Source: Cellulomonas sp. Root930 (GTDB lineage: Bacteria > Actinomycetota > Actinomycetes > Actinomycetales > Cellulomonadaceae). Taken from it: a stretch of DNA of 64,000 bases. Numbering within the stretch: position 1 is the first letter of the stretch; each line of letters starts with the position of its first letter. The position numbers were made by a program, and so were the translations under genes. Positions 26,014 to 34,670 of this stretch are shown here, piece by piece. Where the stretch lies: positions 669,274 through 733,273 of the forward strand of contig LMJI01000002.1 in NCBI GenBank assembly GCA_001429255.1, in the 5' to 3' direction. The notes beneath the pieces are model-generated. The model saw only the letters and a list, made by a program, of their open reading frames with translations, ran no database searches and was not told where the DNA came from.

Positions 26014-28260
26014 TCAGCCCTCGGAGTGCCAGCCCCGGGGGAGCGGGCGGTCGTGCAGCACGTGCAGCGCGCGGGTCGGCCGGGTCATCGCGACGTACAG
26101 GTCGCCCGCGCTGGCCTCGATCACCTCGGCCGGCTCGACGAGCACGACGACGTCGAACTCCAGGCCCTTCGCCTCGCGCGGGCTGAGCACGACGAGCGGC
26201 GCGTCGAGGTCCGCCGCGCTCGTGCCGGTCCCGAGGGCCGGCCGCAGCCCCGCCGCGCGCAGGGCGTCGCCGATCGCGGCGAGTCGTCCGTCCACCGCGA
26301 TCACGGCGATCCGCCCGGCGCCCGTGGAGTCGGTGACCTCGGCGACGAGCTTCTCGGTCCGCTCGGCCACTGCGGCCACGACGTCCGCCGTCCGCTCGAC
26401 CACCAGGGAGTCGTCCACCTCGCGGGCGGACGTCAGCGCGCTGACGGGCAGGTTCGCCGCGACGGCCACCCGCCGCGCGGTGTCGGCGACCTCCGCCGGG
26501 GTCCGGTAGTTCACGGTGAGCTCGTTCAGGCGCCACGACGAGCGCAGCACCGGGTCCAGCTGCGCCGCCCAGCTGCGTGCACCGGCGGTCGCGGTGGTCT
26601 GCGCGACGTCCCCGACGATGGTCAGCGACCTCGTCGGGACCCGGCGCAGCAGGGACCGCCACGCCATCGCGGAGAGCTCCTGCGCCTCGTCGACCACCAC
26701 GTGCCCGTAGGTCCACGACCGGTCGGCCGCGGCGCGCTCGGCGGTGGTGAGCGTCGGGCCCGTCGTCGCGAACCGGTCGGCGAGCATCTCCGCGGAGACC
26801 ATCCCCGAGCTTCCCGTGGACTCCAGCACCTGCCGGGCGTAGGCGAGCTCCGAGGTGCGCCGGTCGGCGGCGGCACGGGCCTCGGCACGGGCCGCCTGGT
26901 CGTCCTCGCCCAGCAGCTCCGCGGCCTCGTCGAGGATCGGGACGTCGGCCGGGGTCCAGGGCGCGTCGGCGTCGCGCACGAGCATCGCGCGCTCCCGCTC
27001 GCTGAGCTGGGGTGCGGCGGACGCGAGCCGGTGCGGCTTCGACCAGAGGTCCGCGACGAGCTTCTGCGGGGTGATCGGCATCCAGGCCAGGTTGAGCGCG
27101 ACCCGGATCTCCCGGGTGGTGCGCAGCTCCTCGACGATCTCGCCGCGCTCGTCGGACGGCACCTCCTGGCCGAGCTGGAGCACGTACTGCTCCGCGAGCC
27201 GGCCCAGCATGTCGCGCACGAACGAGATGCGCGCCTGGTTGTGGGGCTTGTGGTTGCGCCGGGCGCGCGCCATGGCCGACGCGATCTCGTTCGGCCGGAT
27301 GACCAGGTCGTGGCCGTCGACGCGGATGTGCACCGGCTGCGCGGGGATCCGCTCCCGGTCGCGCACCGCACGGGCGACGACCTGGGCCCACAGGGCACGG
27401 CCCTTCAGCTCGGCGACCGCCTCGTCCTCCGTCGCCGTCGCCTGGATGCCGGGGTACAGCTCCGCGATCGTCGTGGTGACGACCCCGGTCTCGCCGAGGG
27501 AGGGGAGCACCTGGTCGATGTACCGCAGGAACGTGCGGCTGGGCCCGACGAGCAGGACGCCCGAGCGCTCGAGCATGCGCCGGTGCGCGTACAGGAGGTA
27601 GGCCGCGCGGTGCAGGGCGACGGCGGTCTTGCCCGTGCCGGGACCGCCCTGCACGACGAGCGCGCCACCCAGCTCGGAGCGGATGATCGCGTCCTGCTCG
27701 CCCTGGATCGTGGCGACGATGTCACCCATCCGGCCGGTGCGACCCGCGGCGAGGCCGGCGAGGAGTGCACCCTCCCCGGAGAGCCCGCTCAGGCGCGACC
27801 CGGAGTCCTCCGTCAGCAGGTCCAGGTCGAGGACCTCGTCCTCCACGCTGGTCACGCTGCGCCCGCGGGTGACGACGTGCCGACGACGGACGACGCCGTC
27901 GGGGTGGGCGGCGGTCGCCCGGTAGAAGGCCTGGGCAGCCGGGGCGCGCCAGTCGGTGAGGAGCTGGGTCTGCTCCGTGTCCGTGAGACCGAGCCGTCCG
28001 ATGTAGCGGCGGGTGTCGTCGTCGAGGTCGAGCCGACCGAAGACCAGGCGCTCCTCGACGGCCTCGAGCTGGGCGATGCGGTCCTCGTAGAGGGTGGCGA
28101 ACGCGTCCCGCTCGCTGCGGTTCTGCGGGGAGCCCGAAGGGCCCTCCCGGCGCACGTCGGCCAGCCGGGCCCGCGTCTGCGCGCGGAGGTCGTCGAGCCG
28201 GCCGTACAGCTGGTCGACGACCCGCTGCTCGACCGCCAGCTCGTTGTCCATGCCTGCCAC
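26014..28260 (-). CDS. helD: HelD-type RNA polymerase-recycling ATPase
   Basis: HelD is a UvrD-like ATPase that binds RNA polymerase and frees stalled or non-specific complexes. The 748-residue protein has the N-terminal coiled-coil arm (QLYGRLDDLRAQTRARLADVRRE), Walker A QGGPGTGKTAVALHR, Walker B VVDEAQELSAMAWR, motif III LTIVGDVAQTT and a C-terminal LYVAMTRPTRALHVL. It lacks a PcrA-like 2B domain. The GTG at 28260 is supported by GGAG 9 bases upstream, and an ATG at 28251 is possible. A TAATGG box near 28357 on the minus strand may be its -10. Confidence 0.88.
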   Translation of the reverse strand: MAGMDNELAVEQRVVDQLYGRLDDLRAQTRARLADVRREGPSGSPQNRSERDAFATLYEDRIAQLEAVEERLVFGRLDLDDDTRRYIGRLGLTDTEQTQLLTDWRAPAAQAFYRATAAHPDGVVRRRHVVTRGRSVTSVEDEVLDLDLLTEDSGSRLSGLSGEGALLAGLAAGRTGRMGDIVATIQGEQDAIIRSELGGALVVQGGPGTGKTAVALHRAAYLLYAHRRMLERSGVLLVGPSRTFLRYIDQVLPSLGETGVVTTTIAELYPGIQATATEDEAVAELKGRALWAQVVARAVRDRERIPAQPVHIRVDGHDLVIRPNEIASAMARARRNHKPHNQARISFVRDMLGRLAEQYVLQLGQEVPSDERGEIVEELRTTREIRVALNLAWMPITPQKLVADLWSKPHRLASAAPQLSERERAMLVRDADAPWTPADVPILDEAAELLGEDDQAARAEARAAADRRTSELAYARQVLESTGSSGMVSAEMLADRFATTGPTLTTAERAAADRSWTYGHVVVDEAQELSAMAWRSLLRRVPTRSLTIVGDVAQTTATAGARSWAAQLDPVLRSSWRLNELTVNYRTPAEVADTARRVAVAANLPVSALTSAREVDDSLVVERTADVVAAVAERTEKLVAEVTDSTGAGRIAVIAVDGRLAAIGDALRAAGLRPALGTGTSAADLDAPLVVLSPREAKGLEFDVVVLVEPAEVIEASAGDLYVAMTRPTRALHVLHDRPLPRGWHSEG

Positions 28261-28450
28261 CTGGGCGATCTCCGTTCCGCCGGGAGCTCCCGGCCGTGCG
28301 TACGCGCCGCCCCAGCGAGCGTCGAGGCACGACGCAGGGCACGGAGCGGCCGTCCATTATCCGACGTCCGCAGCCCTGTCGCACACGCCCGACCGGGTGG
28401 GCCCCCGTCAGGAGCGGGTGAGATGGCGAGCAGCACCGGGACGCGCACCC

Positions 28451-28456
28451 TACGCT
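28451..28456 (+). promoter_or_regulatory. Candidate -10 box of the signalling operon
   Basis: TACGCT would start a transcript near 28463 with a leader of about 45 bases that holds GGGAGGAG before the TTG start at 28508. Confidence 0.45.
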
Positions 28457-28507
28457 TCGGGTGACCTGTCGAGAACTGGCGGGTGAACAGTCGGGAGGAG
28501 AGGCCCG

Positions 28508-29689
28508 TTGAGCGACGCACGCACGGCCGCCGACGACACACGTCGCGCCACCGCGGTGGCCCCTGCGCCGATCCGCCTGCTGCTGGTCGAGGACGACGAA
28601 GGCGACGCGATCCTGGTCCGCGAGCACCTCGCGGACGCGGGACTGGACGTCGCCCTGTCGTGGGTCCGCACCCTGGACCAGGCCATCGACAACCTGCACG
28701 TGGACCTCGTGCTCCTGGACCTCGGCCTGCCGGACGCCATGGGCATCGGCGCGCTCGAGCGTCTGCTCGCCGCCGGCGCGCCGGCCGTCGTGGTGCTCAC
28801 AGGGCTCGCCGGCTCGGACATCGGGCTCCAGGCGGTGGCCGCGGGTGCCCAGGACTACCTGGTCAAGGGTGAGGTCGACGGCGAGCTGCTCGGCCGGTCG
28901 GTGCGGTACGCGATCCAGCGGCGCCGGCTCGAGGACACCGACCGTGCCCTGTACCGGAGCCTCGTGCGCGCCGAGGAGGTCAACCGCCTCGAGCGCGCGC
29001 TGCTGCCTACCCCGTCCGTGGTCGACCAGCGGCTCGAGGTGCGGGTGGGCTACCGCGCGGGCCGCGACGGCGTGCTCGGCGGCGACTTCTACGACGTGGT
29101 CGAGCGCTCCGACGGCTCGGTCCTCGCGCTCGTCGGCGACGTCTGCGGGCACGGTCCCGACGAGGCCGCCCTGGGCGCCACGCTGCGGACCGCGTGGAGG
29201 ACGCTGGTGCTCGCGGAGATCCCCACGGTCGAGATCTTCGGTCTGCTCGAACGCGTGCTGATCTCCGAGCGCGCGCGCCCCGAGATCTTCACGACGGTCT
29301 CGATGCTGGACGTCGCCGCGGACCGCTCGACGGTGGACCTCTACCTGGCCGGGCATCCCGTGCCCCTGCTGCTGGGCGCCCCCTCGACCCTGCTGCCCAC
29401 GCACGGCCGCGGTCGCGCGCTCGGCATCCCGGTCTCGGGCGGCTGGGAGCCGGTCCGCCTGGAGCTGGGACCGTCGTGGCGGATCCTGCTGTACACCGAC
29501 GGCGTGCTCGAGGCCACGATCGGGGACGGGTCCGACCGACTCGGTAAGACCGGCCTGCTGCGCGTGGTGGACGTCGCCGTCGCGGCGCAGGGCGACCTCG
29601 TCGAGCGCGTGCTGCACGACGTCCGCCAGCTGCACGGCGGCGACCTCGTCGACGATGCCGCGGTCGTCGTGCTCGGGTGGCGTGCGTGA
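28508..29689 (+). CDS. Response regulator with PP2C/SpoIIE phosphatase output
   Basis: A 393-residue two-domain signalling protein. The receiver at about 20-140 has the acidic pocket EDDEGDA, the phospho-acceptor Asp in LVLLDLGLPDAMG and the Lys in DYLVKGE. A coiled coil leads to the PP2C domain at about 175-392, with metal-binding acids in GGDFYDV, LVGDVCGHGPDEA, LYTDGV and DDAAVVVLG. RsbU-like enzymes dephosphorylate an anti-sigma antagonist, so a partner-switch output is expected, but no such partner gene is in the window. The start is a TTG at 28508 with GGGAGGAG upstream. Its stop overlaps the kinase start in GTGA. Confidence 0.9.
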   Translation: MSDARTAADDTRRATAVAPAPIRLLLVEDDEGDAILVREHLADAGLDVALSWVRTLDQAIDNLHVDLVLLDLGLPDAMGIGALERLLAAGAPAVVVLTGLAGSDIGLQAVAAGAQDYLVKGEVDGELLGRSVRYAIQRRRLEDTDRALYRSLVRAEEVNRLERALLPTPSVVDQRLEVRVGYRAGRDGVLGGDFYDVVERSDGSVLALVGDVCGHGPDEAALGATLRTAWRTLVLAEIPTVEIFGLLERVLISERARPEIFTTVSMLDVAADRSTVDLYLAGHPVPLLLGAPSTLLPTHGRGRALGIPVSGGWEPVRLELGPSWRILLYTDGVLEATIGDGSDRLGKTGLLRVVDVAVAAQGDLVERVLHDVRQLHGGDLVDDAAVVVLGWRA

Positions 29690-31257
29690 GCGCTGCCCCG
29701 ACGCCCGCGGGGCGTCCCTCGACGCTGCGCAAACGCCTGCGCACGGCGATCATCGCGACGGGCGTCGCCCTCGCCGTCGTCCTCGTCGGCACCGTGTTCG
29801 TCCTGCTGCGGTTGTTCGACCGGCAGGACGCCGTGACCCAGACGTACTTCACGGCGATCACCCAGGCGGACGGTGCGTTCATCCAGCTGGTCGACGCGGA
29901 GACGGCCGTGCGCGGGTTCGCGCTCACCGGTGACCCGATCACGCTCGAGCCGTACGAGCGGGCGACGGCCGACGACCTCTCGTTCCGCACGCTCGCCGAG
30001 CGCGAGACCCAGAGCGGGGACGAGCGGCTGGCCGCCGCGGCGCAGACCGCCGCCGACGCGGGCCGGCGCTGGAACGAGGAGTTCGCCATCCCGGTGATGG
30101 ACGAGGTCCGCGCCAACGGCGTCGGAGCCGTCACCACGGACGAGATCGAGCAGGGCCGGGTGCTCTTCGACGACGCGCGCGCCGCCGCGGAGGACTACAT
30201 CGACCTGCTGCGGGACCGCCGGTCCGACGCGGTCGACGAGCTCGCCTTCTGGACGCTGGTGGGGGCGGGGACCGTGGCGCTGCTCGTCCTGGCGGCGGTC
30301 GCGCTGGGCATCGCGCTGTGGGTCACGCTCCGGCGCTGGATCCTCGAACCGCTCGACTCGCTGGCCGCCGACGCGCGCGCGGTGTCCTCCGGCGACCTGA
30401 CGCACCCCGTCGCCGGCGTGGGCCCGGGGGAGATCTCCGCGCTCGCAGGCGACATCGAGCGGATGCGCGTCGCGCTGGTGGACCAGGTCCAGGTGCTCGA
30501 GTCGTCGCGGTCGGAGATCGCGGTGGCCCACGAGCTGCTCACCGAGCAGGCCGAGGAGCTCCGCCGGTCTAACCGCGACCTCGAGCAGTTCGCCTACGTG
30601 GCCTCGCACGACCTGCAAGAGCCGCTGCGCAAGATCGCGAGCTTCACGCAGCTGCTCCAGAAGCGCTACGGCGGGCAGATGGACGAGCGCGCGGACCAGT
30701 ACATCGGGTTCGCGGTCGACGGCGCCAAGCGCATGCAGCAGCTCATCCAGGACCTCCTGGGCTTCTCGCGCGTCGGGCGCGTCGGGGGCGAGGTCACCGA
30801 CGTCGACCTGGCCTCGGCGCTCGCGGCCGGCGTCGACAACCTCAGCGAGGCCATCGCGGAGTCGGGCGCCGTGGTGACGCACGACGAGCTCCCGATCGTG
30901 CGCGGCGAGGAGCCGCTGCTGGTCCAGCTGTTCCAGAACCTGGTCGGCAACGCCATCAAGTTCCGCGACCCGGCCCGGACACCCTCGGTGCACGTCAGCG
31001 CACGGCGCGTGGCAGACTCCTGGGAGCTCGAGTGTCGGGACAACGGCATCGGCATCGACCAGCAGTACGCGGAACGGGTGTTCGTCATCTTCCAGCGACT
31101 GCATGCCAAGGACGTCTACGAGGGCACCGGGATCGGTCTCTCGTTGTGCAAGAAGATCGTCGAGTTCCACGGCGGTCGTATCTGGATCGAGCAGCCCGAC
31201 GGCGAGGGGACCAGCATCCGCTGGACGCTGCCGGCCGCCGACGACGTGAGCAGCTGA
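29686..31257 (+). CDS. CHASE3-HAMP hybridless sensor histidine kinase
   Basis: A 523-residue membrane kinase. In order it has a helix at about 20-42, an external CHASE3-like domain (TYFTAITQADGAFIQLVDAETA to GFALTGDP), a second helix near 190-212, a HAMP linker, a HisKA domain with the phospho-acceptor His near residue 307 in YVASHDLQEPLRKI, and the ATPase motifs NLVGNAIKFRD, ECRDNGIGID and GTGIGLSLCKKIVEFHGG. The DLQEPLRK form is that of bacteriophytochrome-like kinases. It is coupled by GTGA overlap to the phosphatase gene and probably phosphorylates both flanking receivers. Confidence 0.92.
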   Translation: MSAAPTPAGRPSTLRKRLRTAIIATGVALAVVLVGTVFVLLRLFDRQDAVTQTYFTAITQADGAFIQLVDAETAVRGFALTGDPITLEPYERATADDLSFRTLAERETQSGDERLAAAAQTAADAGRRWNEEFAIPVMDEVRANGVGAVTTDEIEQGRVLFDDARAAAEDYIDLLRDRRSDAVDELAFWTLVGAGTVALLVLAAVALGIALWVTLRRWILEPLDSLAADARAVSSGDLTHPVAGVGPGEISALAGDIERMRVALVDQVQVLESSRSEIAVAHELLTEQAEELRRSNRDLEQFAYVASHDLQEPLRKIASFTQLLQKRYGGQMDERADQYIGFAVDGAKRMQQLIQDLLGFSRVGRVGGEVTDVDLASALAAGVDNLSEAIAESGAVVTHDELPIVRGEEPLLVQLFQNLVGNAIKFRDPARTPSVHVSARRVADSWELECRDNGIGIDQQYAERVFVIFQRLHAKDVYEGTGIGLSLCKKIVEFHGGRIWIEQPDGEGTSIRWTLPAADDVSS

Positions 31258-31270
31258 AGGAGAGTTCCGC

Positions 31271-31711
31271 GTGCCGAACAGCACCAAGATCATCGACGTC
31301 CTCCTCGTGGAGGACGACCCGGGCGACGTGCTCATGACGCGTGAGGCGTTCGAGGACAACAAGCTCCGCAACCGCCTCTCGGTCGTCTCCGACGGCGTCA
31401 GCGCCCTGCAGTTCCTGCGCAAGGAGGGCGAGCACGCCGACGCCCCGACGCCTGACCTCGTCCTGCTCGACCTCAACCTGCCGAAGATGGACGGCCGCGA
31501 GGTCCTGCAGGCCCTGAAGGCCGACGACGCCCTGCGGTCGATCCCGGTCGTCGTGCTCACCACCTCGGAGGCGGAGGAGGACGTGGTCCGCAGCTACTCG
31601 CTGCACGCCAACGCCTACGTCACCAAGCCCGTGGACTTCGACCGGTTCATCGAGGTCGTCCGCCAGATCGACGAGTTCTTCGTCGAGGTCGTGCGCCTGC
31701 CTGGCCGCTGA
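31271..31711 (+). CDS. Stand-alone response regulator (Rcp1 type)
   Basis: A 146-residue single receiver without a DNA-binding domain. It has the acidic pair EDDPGD, the phospho-acceptor Asp in LVLLDLNLPKMDG, the switch Thr/Ser in VVLTTSEAEEDV and Lys in YVTKPVDF. The group resembles cyanobacterial Rcp1, the partner of phytochrome kinases. The GTG at 31271 has AAGGAG in front and lies 13 bases after the kinase stop, so the three genes form one operon. It may act as a phosphate sink or shuttle. Confidence 0.92.
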   Translation: MPNSTKIIDVLLVEDDPGDVLMTREAFEDNKLRNRLSVVSDGVSALQFLRKEGEHADAPTPDLVLLDLNLPKMDGREVLQALKADDALRSIPVVVLTTSEAEEDVVRSYSLHANAYVTKPVDFDRFIEVVRQIDEFFVEVVRLPGR

Positions 31712-31777
31712 GCCGGGAAGAACTCACGGCGGGTGCGTGTTGTCCCCGGTAACCCGGACGGAAGTGAGCGCACCCCC

Positions 31778-32713
31778 ATGCTGAACCCGAGCGAGATCTA
31801 CGACGTCGACCCCGAGGTCGCCGCCCAGGTCGAGGCGCGGTCGGTGAACGGCGCCGGCCCCGTGCTCGTGCACGCCGTGCGCGGGTTCGTCGACGCGGGC
31901 AACGCCGGCCAGCTGGCCGCGGAGCACCTGGTCGACGAGCTGCCCACCACGCGACTGGCGACCTTCGACGTCGACCAGCTGCTGGACTACCGGTCGCGCC
32001 GGCCGGTCATGACCTTCGACCAGACCACCTGGTCGTCCTACGCGGACCCCGAGCTGGTGGTCGACCTGGTGCAGGACGCCGCCGGCGTCCCGTTCCTGCT
32101 CCTGCACGGCGTCGAGCCCGACGTGCAGTGGGAGCGGTACGTCGCCGCGGTCCGCCAGATCGTCGAGCGATTCGACGTGCCGCTGACGGTCGGCCTGCAC
32201 GGGATCCCGATGGGCATCCCGCACACGCGGCCGCTGTCCGTCACCGCCCACGCGACGCGTCCTGAGCTCGTGGCCGACCACACCTCGTGGTTCGGCACCG
32301 TGCAGGTGCCCGCCAGCGCGAGCGCGCTGCTGGAGCTGCGCCTCGGCCAGTCCGGTCACGACGCCGTCGGCTTCGCCGTGCACGTCCCGCACTACCTCGC
32401 ACAGTCCGCGTTCCCGCAGGCCAGCCAGGCGGCGCTGACCAACGTCGAGCGGGCGACGGGCCTCGACCTGCAGGTCGCGTCGTTGACCCCGGCGGCCGAG
32501 GAGGCCATGCAGGAGATCCAGCGGCAGGTGACCGGGTCCGAGGACGTCGCCGCGGTGGTGCACGCGCTCGAGGAGCAGTACGACTCCTTCACCCGGAACA
32601 TCGGGCGCACGAGCCTGCTCGCCGGGTCCACCGACCTGCCGACCGCGGACGAGCTGGGTGCCGAGTTCGAGCGGTTCCTGGCCCAGCAGGGCGACGAGAG
32701 CGGCCCCGCCTGA
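31778..32713 (+). CDS. PAC2 family protein
   Basis: A 311-residue protein of the PAC2 (proteasome assembly chaperone-like) family, equivalent in position and length to mycobacterial Rv2714. Typical blocks are VLVHAVRGFVDAGNAGQLAAEHL, FDQTTWSSYADPELVVDLVQD, HGIPMGIPHTRPL and VPHYLAQSAFPQASQAALTNVERATGL. The C-terminal helical part is acidic. Its role in bacteria is unknown. I prefer the ATG at 31778; a GTG at 31733 would add 15 residues without conserved sequence. Confidence 0.85.
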   Translation: MLNPSEIYDVDPEVAAQVEARSVNGAGPVLVHAVRGFVDAGNAGQLAAEHLVDELPTTRLATFDVDQLLDYRSRRPVMTFDQTTWSSYADPELVVDLVQDAAGVPFLLLHGVEPDVQWERYVAAVRQIVERFDVPLTVGLHGIPMGIPHTRPLSVTAHATRPELVADHTSWFGTVQVPASASALLELRLGQSGHDAVGFAVHVPHYLAQSAFPQASQAALTNVERATGLDLQVASLTPAAEEAMQEIQRQVTGSEDVAAVVHALEEQYDSFTRNIGRTSLLAGSTDLPTADELGAEFERFLAQQGDESGPA

Positions 32714-32984
32714 GGCGCGGCCTTTACCAGATCGTTGTCAAACCGGGTGAGCCGACGGGGCGAAAGCATGGCGCCGCCGCCGGGCCCGATGTAAGGATGC
32801 ACACGTTGCAGTGACGTACTCGCTTGACCGGCTTGCTTGACCGGTGTCGTCATCCGGGCTTCGGCCCGGGGTCGGTTCCGACCAGCCGTCCGCGGCTGGG
32901 CCACCCGGTGCAGGACGTGAGGCATTGCGGCACGGCGCAGGCAGAAGGCCAGCGCCGTCACCGGTGGGACAGAAGGAAACGAAC
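32714..32984 (+). promoter_or_regulatory. Structured leader of the cold-shock gene
   Basis: The 271-base gap holds no gene. Three hairpins stand in tandem: CCGGGC-TTCG-GCCCGG at 32854-32869, GGTCGG-TT-CCGACC at 32870-32883 and an AGCCG/CGGCT stem at 32884-32897. A CTTGACCGG direct repeat lies at 32823-32843. Further upstream, about 32739-32800, CAAACC followed by a GTGA loop and GCGAAAGC faintly recalls a class I cyclic-di-GMP riboswitch core. AGAAGGAAA precedes the ATG. Confidence 0.5.
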
Positions 32985-33188
32985 ATGGCACAGGGTGCTG
33001 TCAAGTGGTTCAACGCTGAGAAGGGCTTCGGGTTCATCGCCCAGGACGGCGGCGGGGCCGACGTCTTCGTCCACTACTCCGCGATCGACTCCTCGGGCTA
33101 CCGCAGCCTCGACGAGGGCCAGCGCGTCGAGTTCGAGATCACGCAGGGCGCCAAGGGCCCGCAGGCCGAGAGCGTCCGCCCGATCTGA
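32985..33188 (+). CDS. cspA: Cold-shock protein (CspA family)
   Basis: A 67-residue single-domain cold-shock protein that binds single-stranded RNA and DNA and melts mRNA structure. RNP1 (KGFGFIAQ) and RNP2 (VFVHYSAI) are intact, with the usual [14 protein letters not shown] opening. The ATG at 32985 has AGAAGGAAA in front. A long structured leader and a strong terminator mark it as a single-gene transcript. Several csp paralogues are usual in actinobacteria, so the numbering is not certain. Confidence 0.95.
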   Translation: MAQGAVKWFNAEKGFGFIAQDGGGADVFVHYSAIDSSGYRSLDEGQRVEFEITQGAKGPQAESVRPI

Positions 33189-33201
33189 TCGGACGACCGC
33201 G

Positions 33202-33237
33202 CGAAGGGCCGCATCCCGCACGGGGTGCGGCCCTTCG
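33202..33237. terminator. Terminator of the cold-shock gene
   Basis: A 17-bp stem (CGAAGGGCCGCATCCCG with one G:T pair) closes on a two-base loop. It abuts the stop codon of the convergent gene at 33238 and probably works for both. Confidence 0.8.
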
Positions 33238-34116
33238 TCATGCCGCGGGGTCTGCCAGGGGTGTGGCGGTCCCCACGAACGCGGTCACCTCGGCGCCGTG
33301 CAGGAGGCGCGCGGGCGCGGGGAGGCTGCGGACGGCTCGGGCCAGCGCCGGCGAGCCCAGGAGGTCCGGGTCGTCGGTGGCGGCGAGCACGACGTTGCCG
33401 TAGCCCCGGCCGCGCAGGAGGCCCGGCTCGGCGATCACGGCCACGTCGGCGAACGCCTCGCGCAGGGTCGCGACCTCGGCACGGGCGCCGGCCAGGGGTG
33501 GACGGTCCGCGCAGTTGGCGAGGTAGACCCCGCCGCGGCGGAGCACCCGCGTCACCAGCGCCACCATCTCCCTCGTGCGGACGTGGCCGGGGGTGGTGTC
33601 CCCGGCGAAGACGTCGCGGACGACGACGTCGGCGGACGCGTCGGCCAGCCGCGCGAGCTCGGCGCGCGCGTCGCCCGCGCGGATCCGCAGGGCGGGGGCG
33701 CGGGGGAGGTCGAACCAGCCGCGCACCAGCTCCGGCAGCACGGTGTCGAGCTCGATGGCCAGCTGCCGTGACCCCGGGCGGGCGGCGTCGACCGCCCGCG
33801 CGAGCGCGCACCCGGCGGCACCCAGGTGGACGACGTCGATCGGACCGCCGACGTCGCCGTACCGCTCGATGACCGCGGCCATCTGCTGCATGTACTCGAA
33901 CACCAGCCGCGTCGGGTCCGCCAGGTCCAGGTAGGAGCTGGGCACGCCGTTGACCAGCACGGTCACGCCGTCGGGATCGTCGAGGTCGCGGGTCAGCTCG
34001 ACCATCCCGGTGGGGATGGTGACCGGACCCGTCGGCCAGGGCGCCCGGGCGGCCGACCGTGTGGGTGGCCGGTGCGAGGCTGTGCTGCGTCGGGCGGAGC
34101 GGTCGCGGGCAGCCAT
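33238..34116 (-). CDS. Spermidine synthase-like SAM-dependent enzyme
   Basis: A 292-residue protein with the spermine/spermidine synthase fold. VVHLGAAGCALARAV fits SAM motif I, AIELD the following acid, IRAGDARAELA the third motif and DVVVRDVFAGDTTPGHVRTREM the gate region. The polyamine-binding acids are not clearly kept, so its substrate is unknown; many actinobacterial relatives are annotated only as spermidine synthase. The ATG at 34116 follows a TAGGTT box by 7 bases, which favours it over the internal ATG near residue 38. It is divergent from the SOS-boxed dinB operon. Confidence 0.75.
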   Translation of the reverse strand: MAARDRSARRSTASHRPPTRSAARAPWPTGPVTIPTGMVELTRDLDDPDGVTVLVNGVPSSYLDLADPTRLVFEYMQQMAAVIERYGDVGGPIDVVHLGAAGCALARAVDAARPGSRQLAIELDTVLPELVRGWFDLPRAPALRIRAGDARAELARLADASADVVVRDVFAGDTTPGHVRTREMVALVTRVLRRGGVYLANCADRPPLAGARAEVATLREAFADVAVIAEPGLLRGRGYGNVVLAATDDPDLLGSPALARAVRSLPAPARLLHGAEVTAFVGTATPLADPAA

Positions 34117-34123
34117 GAGGGCA

Positions 34124-34129
34124 AACCTA
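34124..34129 (-). promoter_or_regulatory. -10 box of the spermidine synthase-like gene
   Basis: TAGGTT on the minus strand, 7 bases before the ATG at 34116 and 26 bases from the perfect SOS box. Confidence 0.55.
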
Positions 34130-34145
34130 CGGGGCGCCGATGGGC

Positions 34146-34174
34146 TTGACGGCATCGAACATATGTTCGAGAAT
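34146..34174 (+). promoter_or_regulatory. SOS-controlled promoter of SAV_6107-dinB
   Basis: A perfect LexA palindrome, TCGAACATATGTTCGA at 34155-34170, fills the spacer between a -35 TTGACG (34146-34151) and a -10 GAGAAT (34169-34174). LexA binding there would block polymerase. The predicted start is near 34181, about 25 bases before the first ATG. Confidence 0.9.
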
Positions 34175-34205
34175 GGATCCGAGGGCACAGGAAGGGGATG
34201 GCGGG

Positions 34206-34670
34206 ATGCAGCAGCAGCTCGAGCAGCGCGGTGGACCGAGCAGTGCGGCGCCGACCCCTGCCCGCGTGCTCGACCTCCTGGGCCGGGCCGACGCCGAGCT
34301 GCTGGCGGCGCAGTTCTCGTCCGAGCCGTGGGAGCAGCTGTCACACGCGCACCTCGCCGCCCTGCGTGCAGGGGCCGCCGTGGTCGCCCTCCGCGGGACG
34401 CCGTCGGGGCGTCGGGCGCCGCGCACGGTGTGGAGCATGCTCGGCGCGGTCGCCCCGGAGCTGGGTTCGTGGACGACGTACTTCGCGGAGGCGGCACCCT
34501 TGCGGTCGGCGGTCGACGCGGGACGGTTCGAGCTGGTGGGTCCGGAGCGGGCCGAGGAAGCCGTGTGCGCAGCGGAGGACTTCGTCGACGCCGCCCGTGA
34601 GCTCGTGCACGGCGGCGTGGATGCCGTGGCGGGCCGGACCCTGCGCATGCGCGCCCAGCGGGCGTCGTGA
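34206..34670 (+). CDS. SAV_6107 family HEPN-like protein
   Basis: A 154-residue mostly helical protein of the SAV_6107 family, seen in WEQLSHAHLAALRAGAAVVALRG, RTVWSMLGAVAPELGSWTTYF and DAGRFELVGPERAEEAV. The family has a HEPN-type fold and commonly lies just upstream of dinB in actinobacteria. I do not see the RxxxxH ribonuclease motif of active HEPN toxins. GGAAGGGG precedes the ATG at 34206. The perfect SOS box makes it a damage-induced gene. Function is unknown. Confidence 0.8.
   Translation: MQQQLEQRGGPSSAAPTPARVLDLLGRADAELLAAQFSSEPWEQLSHAHLAALRAGAAVVALRGTPSGRRAPRTVWSMLGAVAPELGSWTTYFAEAAPLRSAVDAGRFELVGPERAEEAVCAAEDFVDAARELVHGGVDAVAGRTLRMRAQRAS

Noticed and set aside
34206-34670. HEPN toxin of a toxin-antitoxin pair
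   Set aside because: The RxxxxH catalytic motif is not seen and no antitoxin gene is adjacent; the neighbour is DNA polymerase IV under the same SOS promoter.
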